Assembly (NCBI GenBank): GCA_018699955.1
Contig: JABISG010000053.1
Coordinates: 1 to 64,000 of the forward strand
Source of the DNA: Planctomycetaceae bacterium
GTDB lineage: Bacteria; Planctomycetota; Planctomycetia; Planctomycetales; Planctomycetaceae
Reading direction: 5' to 3'
DNA: 64,000 bases
Part shown: piece by piece, positions 26,212-35,819 of the stretch
Layout: every line of letters starts with the position of its first letter
How positions within the stretch are numbered: position 1 is the stretch's first letter
The notes under the pieces: model-generated
The model's input: the letters and a program-made list of their open reading frames with translations, nothing else
Told to the model about the DNA's origin: nothing
Database searches by the model: none
Translations under genes and position numbers: made by a program

Positions 26212-29200
26212 ACTACTTCAAACGCATCTTCTTCAGCGTGTTTCCTCGCCCGCAAACGCGACTGGCTTGGCTCGACGCGCTGCCGTTGGTTGTCTTCCTG
26301 GCGCTGTTTGCAGCAACCTGTGTCGCGCTGGAATGGACGAACGCGATTCTCTTCGCGCGGCCGATGGCTTTTCTTCTCACGGTGTTAACGGTTTGGATCT
26401 GGTGGATGCACGTGGCCGGGTTCAGCGGTCTGGGACGATTTCGCGGTCAGTTGGCATTGCAGACACGACTGGTATTAGCCGGGCTGTTTATTCTGTTGAT
26501 GGCCCAGCCGCGCGCGGTTCGCACACAGGATACGTTGACGGTTATTTACGCGGTCGATATTTCCGACTCGATCGAAGGTTCGGTCGATCGCGCGCTGGAA
26601 TTTGTTGCCCGCACGGTCGCAGATAAGCCGCAGGAAGACGAAGCGGGCGTGATCGTGTTCGGCCGCAACGCCGCGGTCGAACTGCCGCCGCGAATGAACG
26701 TGCCGGTCGAAGGCGACAGTGTTGTCTTCAATTCGATCATCGACCGCGACGCCACGAATTTGGAAAAGTCGCTCTCGCTGGCGGCGGCCATGTTGCCCGA
26801 TGAAAAACGCGGGCGAATCGTTCTCATCAGCGACGGAACGCAAACCGAGGGCAGCCTGCAGAGCATTCTCAGTGAATTGAAATCGCGTGAAATCGCCGTC
26901 GATGTCTTGCCGGTGCGGTACGAGTATGAAGACGAAATCTGGCTCGAACGGCTCGAACTGCCGCGAGCGGTCAAGCTGGGGGAGAACTACCAGGTGGCGG
27001 TGGTGCTTTCGTCACTCAAAGCGGGCGAGGGAACGCTGACGCTGACGGAAAACGGCCAGGAACGTTATCAGGAGAAGGTTCAGTTTCAGGCAGGCAAGAA
27101 CCGGTTCGTCGTTCCAATTTACCTCAACGAGGCCGGCTACTACGAATACACGGCGACGATTGCCGTCGATGGCAAGAAAGACAATCAGAAAAACAATAAC
27201 AAGGTAACCGATTACATCTTCGTCGAAGGCGAAGGACGCGTGTTATTGGTGACCGACCCGAACGGTGAAGAGGCCGATTGGAAGAGCCTGGAAAAGGCGC
27301 TGATCGAATCGGAACGGTCGGTCGAAGTCAGAAGCGCGTTGGAAATGTCGCGCGATACGCTGTCGATGATGAGCTACGACTGCATTGTTTTCGTCAATGT
27401 CGGCGTCGATGAATTTGACGTCGTGCAGATGCAGGCGGTACACGATGCGGTGAAGAACCTGGGGTTGGGTTTCATGATGGTGGGCGGCGAGAACAGCTTC
27501 GGCCCAGGTGGTTATCACCGCACGCTCATCGAAGACATTCTGCCGGTCAGTATGGATGTCACCAAGAAGAAGGTGCTGCCGAAAGGGGCACTCGCCATCA
27601 TTCTACACACCTGCGAATTTCCGGAAGGCAATACCTGGGGAAAACGAATCACCAAGCAGGCAATTAAGGTGCTTCACCCGCAGGACGAAATCGGCGTGCT
27701 GGTCTACGACTACATGGGCGGCGAAAAATGGCTGTTCGACCTCACACCGGCCCGCGATTACGACAAGCTGGTGCCGCTCATCAATAAGGCCGAAATCGGT
27801 GACATGCCCAGCTTCGTCACCACGATGCAAATGGGACTGGCTAGTTTGAAGAAAAGCGATGCTTCCGCCAAGCACATGATCATCATCTCCGACGGAGATC
27901 CGTCCCGCGCGCCACCAGCGCTCATCAAGCAGTTCATCGACAACAAGATCAGCGTCTCGACCATCGCGGTTTTTCCACACGGTGGAAATGAAATCTCGAA
28001 TATGCGGGCCGTCGCCGGCGCGACCAAGGGCCGTTACTACTTCCCTTCCGATCCCAATCGGTTACCTGCGATCTTCATCAAAGAGGCCAACACGCTCAAG
28101 CGGACGATGATTCAGGACAAAACGATTCTGCCGGAAATCGATTTCCCGCATTCGGTCCTCAAGGGAATTGAAGAGATGCAGCCGTTGCACGGTTACGTGT
28201 TGACGTCGGCCAAAGAGGCACCGAACCGCGTCATTTTACGTGCCCCGCCCGACAAAGAGAACCCGGGTGAAATCGATCCGGTGCTGGCAATGGGGCGATA
28301 CGGTTTAGGCGCAACGGCCGCGTTCACGTCCGACCTCTCATCCAACTGGGGCAAAGACTGGGTCGAATGGGACAAGTACCGCTCGTTCGTCAAACAACTC
28401 GTCACCAGCATTTCGCGCGTCCGCAAACAGGGCAATGTCCGCATCTGGACCTACACCAACGGCAACGAAGGAACAATTATTGCCGAGGACTTCCATCCCG
28501 AAGAGCGATTCCTCGAAATCGAAGCGGCCGTCTCGGGGCCGCGCGACCGTTCCGAAACGATCAAGTTGCGGCAAGTCGGCCCGCGCAGATACCAGGCCAG
28601 CTTGCCACTTTGGGGCCGTGGTCATTACCAGGTAATGACTGCCGCCAGCGATGGCAGCGACAAGGAAACGAACATCGTCGGCATCATCGTTCCCTACTCG
28701 CCCGAGTACCTGCGGTTTCGGGCCGATCCAATTGTCCTGAGAGAAATCGCCGATGCCACCGGCGGACAGGAACTTGCCGGCGACGACAAGTCGGAGGTCA
28801 TTTACCAGGCAAACCGCGAACCGAAAAGTAGTTCCAGCCCGGTGCATATCTGGTTCCTCGTCGCGTTGGCCTGTCTCATTCCGCTCGACGTGGGCATCCG
28901 CCGCATTCAACTAGACTGGCACGTGATCCGCGGTTGGCTGGGTCTGGGCCGAAAAGCAGGGCCATCGACGGCCGTCATGGGCGCGCTGCTCGAACGAAAA
29001 CAGGCGGTCAGTTCCGATCTCGAAGCACGCAGCGGAGAATCGGTTCGTCCAACCTCACGACCGAGAACGAAACCCGCCGCACGGCGAAGTCAATCTCCCA
29101 AGCGAACATCGCCCAAACCAACTTCAACAACCGACCGTGGCAATGAGGCCGACAGCGGCGGCGATGGCGGTTCGACGACATCGCGTCTATTGGAAATGAA

Positions 29201-29237
29201 ACGCCGACGGCAGGAAGACAAGGAAGAAGAAGACTAA
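26208..29237 (+). CDS. Large membrane VWA protein with GATase-like and second VWA-like regions
   Basis: 1009 residues. Hydrophobic helices near 26-40, 50-68 and 83-100 anchor the N-terminus. The first VWA domain has a MIDAS DISDS at 117-121. A GATase1-like region follows (YDCIVFVNVGVDEFDVVQMQ..., GLGFMMVGGENSFGPGGYHRT), then a second VWA-like domain near residues 460-620 (ALAIILHTCEFPEG, MIIISDGDPSRAPP). A membrane helix near 881-900 and a basic, Ser/Thr/Pro-rich tail end it. The ATG overlaps the stop of the ATPase-NHL fusion. VWA proteins bind metal through MIDAS and partner with MoxR ATPases; here the gene sits directly before the MoxR gene. Confidence 0.85.
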   Translation: MNYFKRIFFSVFPRPQTRLAWLDALPLVVFLALFAATCVALEWTNAILFARPMAFLLTVLTVWIWWMHVAGFSGLGRFRGQLALQTRLVLAGLFILLMAQPRAVRTQDTLTVIYAVDISDSIEGSVDRALEFVARTVADKPQEDEAGVIVFGRNAAVELPPRMNVPVEGDSVVFNSIIDRDATNLEKSLSLAAAMLPDEKRGRIVLISDGTQTEGSLQSILSELKSREIAVDVLPVRYEYEDEIWLERLELPRAVKLGENYQVAVVLSSLKAGEGTLTLTENGQERYQEKVQFQAGKNRFVVPIYLNEAGYYEYTATIAVDGKKDNQKNNNKVTDYIFVEGEGRVLLVTDPNGEEADWKSLEKALIESERSVEVRSALEMSRDTLSMMSYDCIVFVNVGVDEFDVVQMQAVHDAVKNLGLGFMMVGGENSFGPGGYHRTLIEDILPVSMDVTKKKVLPKGALAIILHTCEFPEGNTWGKRITKQAIKVLHPQDEIGVLVYDYMGGEKWLFDLTPARDYDKLVPLINKAEIGDMPSFVTTMQMGLASLKKSDASAKHMIIISDGDPSRAPPALIKQFIDNKISVSTIAVFPHGGNEISNMRAVAGATKGRYYFPSDPNRLPAIFIKEANTLKRTMIQDKTILPEIDFPHSVLKGIEEMQPLHGYVLTSAKEAPNRVILRAPPDKENPGEIDPVLAMGRYGLGATAAFTSDLSSNWGKDWVEWDKYRSFVKQLVTSISRVRKQGNVRIWTYTNGNEGTIIAEDFHPEERFLEIEAAVSGPRDRSETIKLRQVGPRRYQASLPLWGRGHYQVMTAASDGSDKETNIVGIIVPYSPEYLRFRADPIVLREIADATGGQELAGDDKSEVIYQANREPKSSSSPVHIWFLVALACLIPLDVGIRRIQLDWHVIRGWLGLGRKAGPSTAVMGALLERKQAVSSDLEARSGESVRPTSRPRTKPAARRSQSPKRTSPKPTSTTDRGNEADSGGDGGSTTSRLLEMKRRRQEDKEEED

Positions 29238-29575
29238 ACGACACCAGCCCGTCGCGCAAGCAAGGGGCTCGATTCAGATTTGACACGAAGGCGCTAAGTT
29301 GCAGAGGAACGCAAAGAACAGGATTTGCAATCAAACTCAATAGAGAATCGATGGGAGAAAACAGCTTTGATACACGGTCACATCCTTTCTCATTTTCTTT
29401 GCGCAATCTTTGCGACACTGCATCTTTGCGTCAGATATTTCCCAACCCAACTCGAATTACCAACAGCTAGTTGAAAACCAATCTCTTCACTTTTCGAAAT
29501 CGTTGCACCAAATCGCTCTGAAATCGACTCAATATCACTGCAACCAGTAATTTCGTCTGAACGAAAGTAGGCAGA
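29238..29575. other. Intergenic region with octad repeats upstream of MoxR
   Basis: 338 nt breaking the block. It carries inverted, roughly 8-nt-period arrays (29282-29437) and then AT-richer sequence before the MoxR start. No gene was seen. Confidence 0.55.
29282..29437. repeat. Octad-type inverted repeat pair
   Basis: Left arm (29284-29317): CACGAAGG, CGCTAAGT, TGCAGAGG, AACGCAAAG, period about 8. Right arm (about 29390-29432) reads on the minus strand as ACGCAAAG, ATGCAGTG, TCGCAAAG, ATTGCGCAAAG. The arms are oriented towards each other. Confidence 0.55.
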
Positions 29576-30592
29576 ATGAGTTCAACCACAACCGACGTCG
29601 CCCAGGTGTTGCAAGAAGAAGCAGATCAATTCAAAGAAACCTTCGCCCATGCGCGGGACGAGATCGGCAAGGTCATTGTCGGGCAACGCGAGGTCGTCGA
29701 GGCGACCTTGGTCGCGATGTTCTGCGGCGGCAATGTGCTGCTGGAAGGCGTGCCGGGATTGGGAAAAACCGAACTGGTGAAGGCCCTCTCCCGCGTGCTG
29801 GAACTCGATTTCCGCCGCATTCAATTCACACCCGACCTGATGCCGGCGGATATCATCGGCACGAACATTATGAACACGGACGAATCGGGCAATTACCGAT
29901 TCGAGTTTCGCCAAGGGCCGATCTTTACGCAGTTGCTGCTGGCCGACGAAATCAACCGCGCAACTCCCAAAACTCAGTCGGCGTTGCTGGAAACCATGCA
30001 GGAGGGGACGGTCACCGTCAGCGGCACGCAATACGTCCTCAAACAGCCGTTCTTCGTGATGGCGACCCAAAACCCAATCGAGCAGGAAGGCACCTTCCCA
30101 CTGCCCGAGGCGCAGCTCGACCGGTTTCTATTCAAAGTCGATGTCCCGTTTCTTAACCGTGTCGATATGAACGAAGTCGTCAATCGGACGATTCTCAAGC
30201 AGTCCATCGAGCCGGAGAAACTGCTGGACTCCGAGAGGATTATTCACTTGCGCAGCGTACTCAGCAAGGTCGTAGTGGCCGACCCGATTCGCGACTACGC
30301 GGTCCGTGCCGTGTTGGCAACGCATCCGGGAACCGACTTCGCCGGCGAACAGGTTCGCCGATTCGTGCGGTGGGGTGCGAGTCCACGGGCAGCACAATCG
30401 CTGATAAAAGCCGCCCGCGTTCGCGCACTGGCCGAAGGCCGAGCACACGTCGCCTTCGAAGACATCCGCTACTTCGCGGGCAATGTATTGCGGCATCGAG
30501 TCCTGCTAAATTACGACGGACAAGCCGAAAACATGAACGTCGGCGAGTTGATCGAGCAGACAGTGGCCGAGTTACCTGAAGAATTGACATAG
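29576..30592 (+). CDS. MoxR-family AAA+ ATPase (block copy)
   Basis: 338 residues. Walker A GVPGLGKT is at 58-65, Walker B LLLADEINR near 120-128, and the MoxR-type loop QNPIEQEGTFPLPEAQLDRF follows, with Arg fingers in the DRF region. MoxR ATPases act with VWA-domain partners as chaperone-like assembly factors for metal enzymes or membrane complexes. The DUF58 gene follows after 46 nt, the usual MoxR-DUF58 pair. A divergent second MoxR paralogue is at 48036-48977. Confidence 0.93.
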   Translation: MSSTTTDVAQVLQEEADQFKETFAHARDEIGKVIVGQREVVEATLVAMFCGGNVLLEGVPGLGKTELVKALSRVLELDFRRIQFTPDLMPADIIGTNIMNTDESGNYRFEFRQGPIFTQLLLADEINRATPKTQSALLETMQEGTVTVSGTQYVLKQPFFVMATQNPIEQEGTFPLPEAQLDRFLFKVDVPFLNRVDMNEVVNRTILKQSIEPEKLLDSERIIHLRSVLSKVVVADPIRDYAVRAVLATHPGTDFAGEQVRRFVRWGASPRAAQSLIKAARVRALAEGRAHVAFEDIRYFAGNVLRHRVLLNYDGQAENMNVGELIEQTVAELPEELT

Positions 30593-30638
30593 GCAAACTC
30601 GTGGACGACCGACTTCTGATCTCTAATCGCCGGCCCTA

Positions 30639-31544
30639 ATGGAAACGACCACGAATACAAAACAATTCACATCATTGTTCGACAACAAAGTGTTGTCGCG
30701 CATCGAGCGGATGCGGTTGAATCCGACGCGGCGGCTGACCAATCGCAGCCGCGGCGAACACGTTTCGGGCAAAGGGGGATCGAGTACCGATTTCGTCGAT
30801 TACCGAAATTACGTCGCCGGCGATGACGTGCGAAATGTTGACTGGAATATCTTCTCGCGGCTGCATAAGCCGTACCTGAAGTTATTCAGTCACGAAGAGG
30901 AGATGCACGTCGTATTGCTCGTCGATGCTTCGTCTTCGATGATGTTCGAAGGGAAACTCGACCGCGCTCGGCAGTTGGCCGCAGCACTGGGCATCATGGG
31001 GTTGATGAATATCGAGCGGGTCAGCGCGTATTCCTGCAATCACGTCGGCGCCGAACCGACAGTGCTTTCGCCATGCACGGGACGGGCGAGCATGAAGCGG
31101 TTGTTCGATTTTCTGGAAAACATCGAAGGGGGTGGCAACTTCCCCATCGAAGAGGCGGTCGATGCCGTCCTCAAGCGGCATCGTGGTCGCGGCATTATTG
31201 TGCTGCTGTCGGATTTCCTCACGCTGGGTGACCTGCACAAACCGCTGAATCTGCTGTTCAGTTCCGGGTTGGAAATCTTCGCGCTGCAGATTCTCAGTCC
31301 GGTTGAACTCTATCCGGAAGTCACCGGTGATCTGCGATTCGTCGATTCCGAGTCGGGAGACACGCTCGATATTTCCTCGGCGGGTGAGTTGTTGGGAATC
31401 TATCACGAACATCGGGAGGCGTTGGCTGAGGAATTATCTCTCATGTGTCGCCAACGCGCCGGACGGTTTCTATCGATCAACTCGGCCGATTCACTGGAAG
31501 AAACTTTGTTCGATTTGCTGATGCGCCGCGGGTGGGTGGTATGA
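30639..31544 (+). CDS. DUF58 / VWA-like protein
   Basis: 301 residues. The DUF58 signature is GSSTDFVDYRNYVAGDDVRNVDWNIFSRL (residues about 47-75), followed by a VWA-type MIDAS DASSS at 96-100 and the LLSDFLTLGDL strand. DUF58 proteins are the standard partners of MoxR. It lies 46 nt after MoxR and precedes the BatA-type gene. No transmembrane helix is seen, so it should work in the cytoplasm, at the membrane face of its partners. Confidence 0.9.
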   Translation: METTTNTKQFTSLFDNKVLSRIERMRLNPTRRLTNRSRGEHVSGKGGSSTDFVDYRNYVAGDDVRNVDWNIFSRLHKPYLKLFSHEEEMHVVLLVDASSSMMFEGKLDRARQLAAALGIMGLMNIERVSAYSCNHVGAEPTVLSPCTGRASMKRLFDFLENIEGGGNFPIEEAVDAVLKRHRGRGIIVLLSDFLTLGDLHKPLNLLFSSGLEIFALQILSPVELYPEVTGDLRFVDSESGDTLDISSAGELLGIYHEHREALAEELSLMCRQRAGRFLSINSADSLEETLFDLLMRRGWVV

Positions 31545-31587
31545 GGAAACAAGAATGACTATCAAGAATGCGACCAACTATTAACCC

Positions 31588-31612
31588 GCTCCCAAGCTAC
31601 GGCTTGGGGCTC
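31588..31612. repeat. Palindrome CCCAAGC TACG GCTTGGG
   Basis: A perfect 7-bp stem with a short loop (31591-31607) in the 98-nt spacer between the DUF58 and BatA-type genes. Confidence 0.55.
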
Positions 31613-31642
31613 TGTGAATTCTGCTCTTGAAAACGACGTCCT

Positions 31643-33532
31643 ATGAGCTTCCCCAGTTTCTTCAACTTGTTCGGCGCCTGGCTGTTTTTGCTGCTGATTC
31701 CGCTGGTGGTGTTTTACTTTTTGAAGTTGAAACGGCCGCGGTTGGAGATTCCTTCGCTGGCGCTCTGGCAGCAGGTCATCCAGGATCGACGCGTGAATTC
31801 GCCGTTTCAAAAATTTAAGCGCAACGTGCTGTTGCTGCTACAAATTCTGCTGCTGTTGTTTCTCGTGCTGGCGGTGATGCAGCCGTTCATTCAAAGTGCC
31901 GACGACCGTGCGGACATGCTGCCCGTGCTGATCGACTGCTCGGCTAGCATGGGAGCACTGGACGGCCCCAATGGGCAAACGCGGCTGGAAGCGGCCAAAG
32001 ACGAAGTGCGAGAGTTGATCGACAATCTGCTGCCCACTCAGCGGCTGTCGTTGATTTCGTTCAACTCAACAGCGCGGCGGCTGACCGACTTCACCGGTAA
32101 CAAGCGCGTGCTTCACGATGCGCTCGACAAGATCGAAGTCACTCCCGTCCCCAGCAAAGTGACCGATGCACTGCGAATGGCGCAAGCGCTCGCGCTGAGT
32201 GTCAAAATTGAGACAATCGTCGTGCTGACCGACGGCAACATACCGGCACAGGTCGATTTTGAGTTGCCTTTCAATGTGAACTATCAGCGACTTGACGTCG
32301 GCGGTGCTAATATCGGCATCACAGCGCTCAATGCACGTCGTGCCGAGGCCGGCGTGTGGGATGTGTTTGTGCGAGTTGAAGGGACAAGCGCCAAACGGAT
32401 GGCCGCCAAAGCGGAGCTCATTCAGGATGGCAAGCCAGTCGGCAGTGAACAGGTTGTTCTCGACTCGGGCGAGTCGCAGCGGCTGGTGTTCCAGGTGGAG
32501 TCGGAACGTCCCGTCGAGTTGGAGGTGCGATTGAAACCGGTTGGCTTCGATTCCTTGGAGTCCGACAATGTCGCCTATCTCGATCTGCCGTCTCCGCGAC
32601 CGCTCGTCACCCACTGCCCACCCAGTCTGGCATCGTATCGTCATGCGCTCAACGCGCACAAGGAATTGGTCTTGTATCCGAACGACGACGGCACGGGTGC
32701 GTTATCGCCTGATCAATCTGCCGATTTGTTGATTGCCGACAGCGTGACCGCCGGTGCGCCGCAAGCAACGATTTCCGTTTACATCGGTGTCGTCCCAGAA
32801 GACTTAAAGACACTGGTCGGCGTTGAACTGGGCTTGGCAGAAGTTGTCGATTGGAAACGCAGCGAGCCGTTGTTGCAGCACGTTCAGTTGGCCGACGTGC
32901 AAATTGGCGACGTCCCCAAATTTGGCGAAGACATTGGCGCAGCACAATTCGAACAGTTGGGTTACGAGATTGTCGCGCACGGCCGACTGGGGCCGTTGAT
33001 TGTGAAGAAGCGTATCGGCCAACAACAGTTTTTCTATCTACTGTTCCACACCGACCGTTCGACACTGCCATACCGTATCGGCTTTCCAATTCTGGTTGCC
33101 AACGCCATTCAAATTGCATTGCAGCAGGCGGAACTGTCCGAAGTGCGTGCGCAGCCGACGGGTTTGCTGCCTAAGAAAAAATACAAAGAGGAAAGTGAAT
33201 ATCGCATTACCGGACCGGGCGGCAGCAGTCACTCGGGAACAACAAATGCCGACGGATTGCTCACGGGAATTCCCGCACCGCAGGTTGGCCGATACAAGAT
33301 TGCGGAAGGTTCAAAACAAATCGACAGCATCGGTGTCAGCCTGCTGAGTGCCGACGAAACGAATCTCGCGAGCGTCGAGAAGATCCAATTCAAGGAACTT
33401 TCGGTCGCTGCCGCCGGGGACAAGATCGATAGCGATTGGCCATTGTGGTCGTACATTGCGGCCGCCGCACTCTGCTTGTTGCTGTTGGAATGGTGGTACT
33501 TCCAGCGCCGGCCGGGGGGAGTGCCTGCATGA
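31643..33532 (+). CDS. BatA-type N-terminal / VWA membrane protein
   Basis: 629 residues. The N-terminus matches the aerotolerance BatA domain: two helices (FLLLIPLVVFYFLKL and LLLLQILLLLFLVLAVMQPF) flanking RLEIPSLALWQ. A VWA domain follows with MIDAS DCSAS at 98-102 and VLTDGNIPAQ further on. A beta-rich region fills the middle, and a C-terminal helix (YIAAAALCLLLLEWWYF) near 600-622 anchors it again. Together with MoxR and DUF58 this is the usual core of MoxR/Bat systems. Its stop overlaps the ATG of the next gene (ATGA). Confidence 0.88.
   Translation: MSFPSFFNLFGAWLFLLLIPLVVFYFLKLKRPRLEIPSLALWQQVIQDRRVNSPFQKFKRNVLLLLQILLLLFLVLAVMQPFIQSADDRADMLPVLIDCSASMGALDGPNGQTRLEAAKDEVRELIDNLLPTQRLSLISFNSTARRLTDFTGNKRVLHDALDKIEVTPVPSKVTDALRMAQALALSVKIETIVVLTDGNIPAQVDFELPFNVNYQRLDVGGANIGITALNARRAEAGVWDVFVRVEGTSAKRMAAKAELIQDGKPVGSEQVVLDSGESQRLVFQVESERPVELEVRLKPVGFDSLESDNVAYLDLPSPRPLVTHCPPSLASYRHALNAHKELVLYPNDDGTGALSPDQSADLLIADSVTAGAPQATISVYIGVVPEDLKTLVGVELGLAEVVDWKRSEPLLQHVQLADVQIGDVPKFGEDIGAAQFEQLGYEIVAHGRLGPLIVKKRIGQQQFFYLLFHTDRSTLPYRIGFPILVANAIQIALQQAELSEVRAQPTGLLPKKKYKEESEYRITGPGGSSHSGTTNADGLLTGIPAPQVGRYKIAEGSKQIDSIGVSLLSADETNLASVEKIQFKELSVAAAGDKIDSDWPLWSYIAAAALCLLLLEWWYFQRRPGGVPA
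33518..33521 (+). promoter_or_regulatory. Ribosome-binding site before the repeat-bearing start
   Basis: GGAG, 7 nt before the ATG at 33529; it supports that start, which lies just upstream of the heptad array. Confidence 0.5.
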
Positions 33533-35784
33533 CGGGGATGAAAAAGGAAAAAGGAAAAAGGAAAAAGGCAGAAGGTGGGCCGCCGCTCGCGCCTCCGACT
33601 TTTCAATTTTCAATTTGCAATTTGCATTTTTCAATCTTCGATTGCCTACGATATCGAGCGATCTTGAGTTGTCTGTTGGTGCTGCTCACTTCGAATGCCG
33701 CGACGGCGCAAGTGTCAACCGGTGCTCAGCTCTCTGCCCGATTGCGGACCCGGACGGCGACCGCGCGTGCCGGCGTGCCGATGACGTTGGTGTGGGATTT
33801 CAAGTGGACTGGTTTCGAGTTGCTGGAAGGCCATCTTGAAATCGCCGTCAGCGATGGCCGTGAGCAGATGGGCCACATCAAGACAGATGACATTGTGATA
33901 TCGACCGGCGAGCGCCGACTTGAAACCAGAATGCCGGTGCATTCTAAAGACGGGCTGTTCCAGCAAGTGTCTCTGCAAGCCGTTCTGGTGACCGCCGACC
34001 GGCGTTTCGATCTGGGCGAGTTCCCGCTCCGCTTGCAACCCTACGGCACACGCACAATGACTATCGGCATCAGCGATCCGTGGGATGTTCGATTCTCGCC
34101 GAGACAGACGGAACTCACGCGAAGCGTCCGGCTCGATCGATTCAATCCGGAGTCGCAGGATGAGTCGATGAAAAGTTCGTTCGGACATCTCGCGCCGAGT
34201 GAGTTGCCGTCCGATCCGACAGGATACTGCGTTTACAATCTGGTTGTGCTGATGGACGAAGGGTTTTCCGAACTGCGCCCCAAACAGCTCGGTGCGCTGT
34301 ATGACTGGGTCGCGGCTGGCGGCAGCGTCTGTATTATGCCGGGCGGTGGACTGGGGGCCGATCACATCGACTTCTTGAATCGTTTGGCGGCTCGCGATGA
34401 GCAGGCTTCGCCCATGTTGCTCGATACAGAGGGCCGGTTGATTCAGGATGGAGATGGCGATCGGGCGACGATTCGTCTACTGCACACTGGCATGGGACGA
34501 GCCGGCATAGTGATTGCGGCCAACGACACGATCCGCAACCCCGAATCAACAGAGTGGCGGGAAATGGTTGCGTTCTTATGGAACGTGCATGCGCAGTGGG
34601 TCCCTGCGCTGGCTCGCGATGGCAATTGGAATGCGGCGCGGATTCCTAACTCCAGAACGGTGAATCGTTACACCGCATCAACCGCGCAGAAATTCGAGTA
34701 CCGACCGATTTCTCAGGGGAACTGGTTGCTTGAGCGGTTAATGCCGCCCACGGTTCAAGTGGTCCCGTTGGGGTTGATCGGGTTGATTCTGTCCGGATAC
34801 GTGTTGCTCATTGGACCGGTGGACTACTTTCTGTTGGGCGCATTCAAACAGCGAAAGCTAACCTGGATTCTGTTTCCGTTGGTCACCGTGGGCGTGACGA
34901 TGTTTACCGTCTGGCTGTCGCAGTGGTATATGCAACCGTCCGAAGACCGCCGCACCGTTGAGTTTCTCGACGTCGGTGATGACGGCAACATCGCCCGCCG
35001 CAGCCGGTTTGAGTTGCTGTTTAACAGCACGCCGCGTTTGGTGAAGACCAAAGTGACCGGCGAGATATTTGCGCAGTTCAATCAGCAGCAGTTTAGTTCG
35101 CGCGCCCAGCAAATGTACCAGCAGTACGGAAACAGTTACGGCGGGCAGGAACTCATCGAGCAGTTCGTCGGGCCGGCCGACTACGAAGGTCGCTTCCCAT
35201 CAAACTACACGGTCAGCCAGCAGATTGGACAATGGGTTCCGCAAATCAATCGTTTCTTTTCAATTCCCGCCGCCGGTGACGATGCAAATGGCGCCGAACA
35301 AAAGGAGTTCGATTGGCGGTCGTTGAAGCCTTCCAGATCGGGCAATGGGCTGGAAACAACACGAGACGAAGGTTGGAAGAACACCGTTCGTCAACGGGTG
35401 CAGCAACAGTTCGGCAGCGAGGCAGCCATCTGGGTGATGACGGGCGCGAACGTCGATCAAATCGCCGGCAGCCACGGACTGTTTCTCCGCCAATACAATC
35501 AATACCAAAACACCTACGGATACCGGGGAGCAGTTCCCAGCTATGCCGAAGAAGAACAGGCATCGGCGGACAGTCGCAACAACACGTTCCTCACACAGAC
35601 CTGCAAGCGTCCGCGAACTGGGCTTTATAAACTTGTCTCGCGCATCGCACCAACCGGCGGCGACACGTTTGAGGATTTAGCCGTCCTCGATCCGACCGAC
35701 CTCCGCCAGTGTCTGCTGGTGGTGGCAGTCGAGCAGGAAGACAACCTGAAGGTCTACCGTAAGCTCTATATCATGAGTGAATAA
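33529..35784 (+). CDS. Large secreted/membrane protein with heptad repeats at its 5' end
   Basis: 752 residues from the ATG at 33529. The first about 38 codons are encoded by an AAAAAGG array and a TTTTCAA array (33541-33641), giving K/E/G- and F/N/S-rich residues. A normal signal peptide follows (about residues 45-61, ILSCLLVLLTSNAATAQ). The mature part includes a GATase1-like stretch (QLGALYDWVAAGGSVCIMPGGG) and two helices (LGLIGLILSGYVLLIGPVDYFL, TWILFPLVTVGVTMFTVWL). It is a typical companion of BatA-type proteins in planctomycete MoxR blocks, with unproven role. A TTG at 33664 could instead start just at the signal peptide, leaving the repeats untranslated. Confidence 0.75.
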   Translation: MTGMKKEKGKRKKAEGGPPLAPPTFQFSICNLHFSIFDCLRYRAILSCLLVLLTSNAATAQVSTGAQLSARLRTRTATARAGVPMTLVWDFKWTGFELLEGHLEIAVSDGREQMGHIKTDDIVISTGERRLETRMPVHSKDGLFQQVSLQAVLVTADRRFDLGEFPLRLQPYGTRTMTIGISDPWDVRFSPRQTELTRSVRLDRFNPESQDESMKSSFGHLAPSELPSDPTGYCVYNLVVLMDEGFSELRPKQLGALYDWVAAGGSVCIMPGGGLGADHIDFLNRLAARDEQASPMLLDTEGRLIQDGDGDRATIRLLHTGMGRAGIVIAANDTIRNPESTEWREMVAFLWNVHAQWVPALARDGNWNAARIPNSRTVNRYTASTAQKFEYRPISQGNWLLERLMPPTVQVVPLGLIGLILSGYVLLIGPVDYFLLGAFKQRKLTWILFPLVTVGVTMFTVWLSQWYMQPSEDRRTVEFLDVGDDGNIARRSRFELLFNSTPRLVKTKVTGEIFAQFNQQQFSSRAQQMYQQYGNSYGGQELIEQFVGPADYEGRFPSNYTVSQQIGQWVPQINRFFSIPAAGDDANGAEQKEFDWRSLKPSRSGNGLETTRDEGWKNTVRQRVQQQFGSEAAIWVMTGANVDQIAGSHGLFLRQYNQYQNTYGYRGAVPSYAEEEQASADSRNNTFLTQTCKRPRTGLYKLVSRIAPTGGDTFEDLAVLDPTDLRQCLLVVAVEQEDNLKVYRKLYIMSE
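33541..33641. repeat. Heptanucleotide arrays inside a coding 5' end
   Basis: Four exact AAAAAGG copies (33541-33568) plus a CAGAAGG variant, a 25-nt middle, then six degenerate heptads (33600-33641: TTTTCAA, TTTTCAA, TTTGCAA, TTTGCAT, TTTTCAA, TCTTCGA). On the minus strand the right arm reads TTGAAAA-type, like the left (NNGAAAA), so the arms are inverted. Confidence 0.8.
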
Positions 35785-35819
35785 ACGACTTCAAGAAACA
35801 ACATGACTTCCAATTTGTT

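Noticed and set aside
33541..33641. Heptad arrays read as CRISPR repeats
   Set aside because: Units are 7 nt, contiguous, with no unique spacers, so this is satellite-type, not CRISPR.
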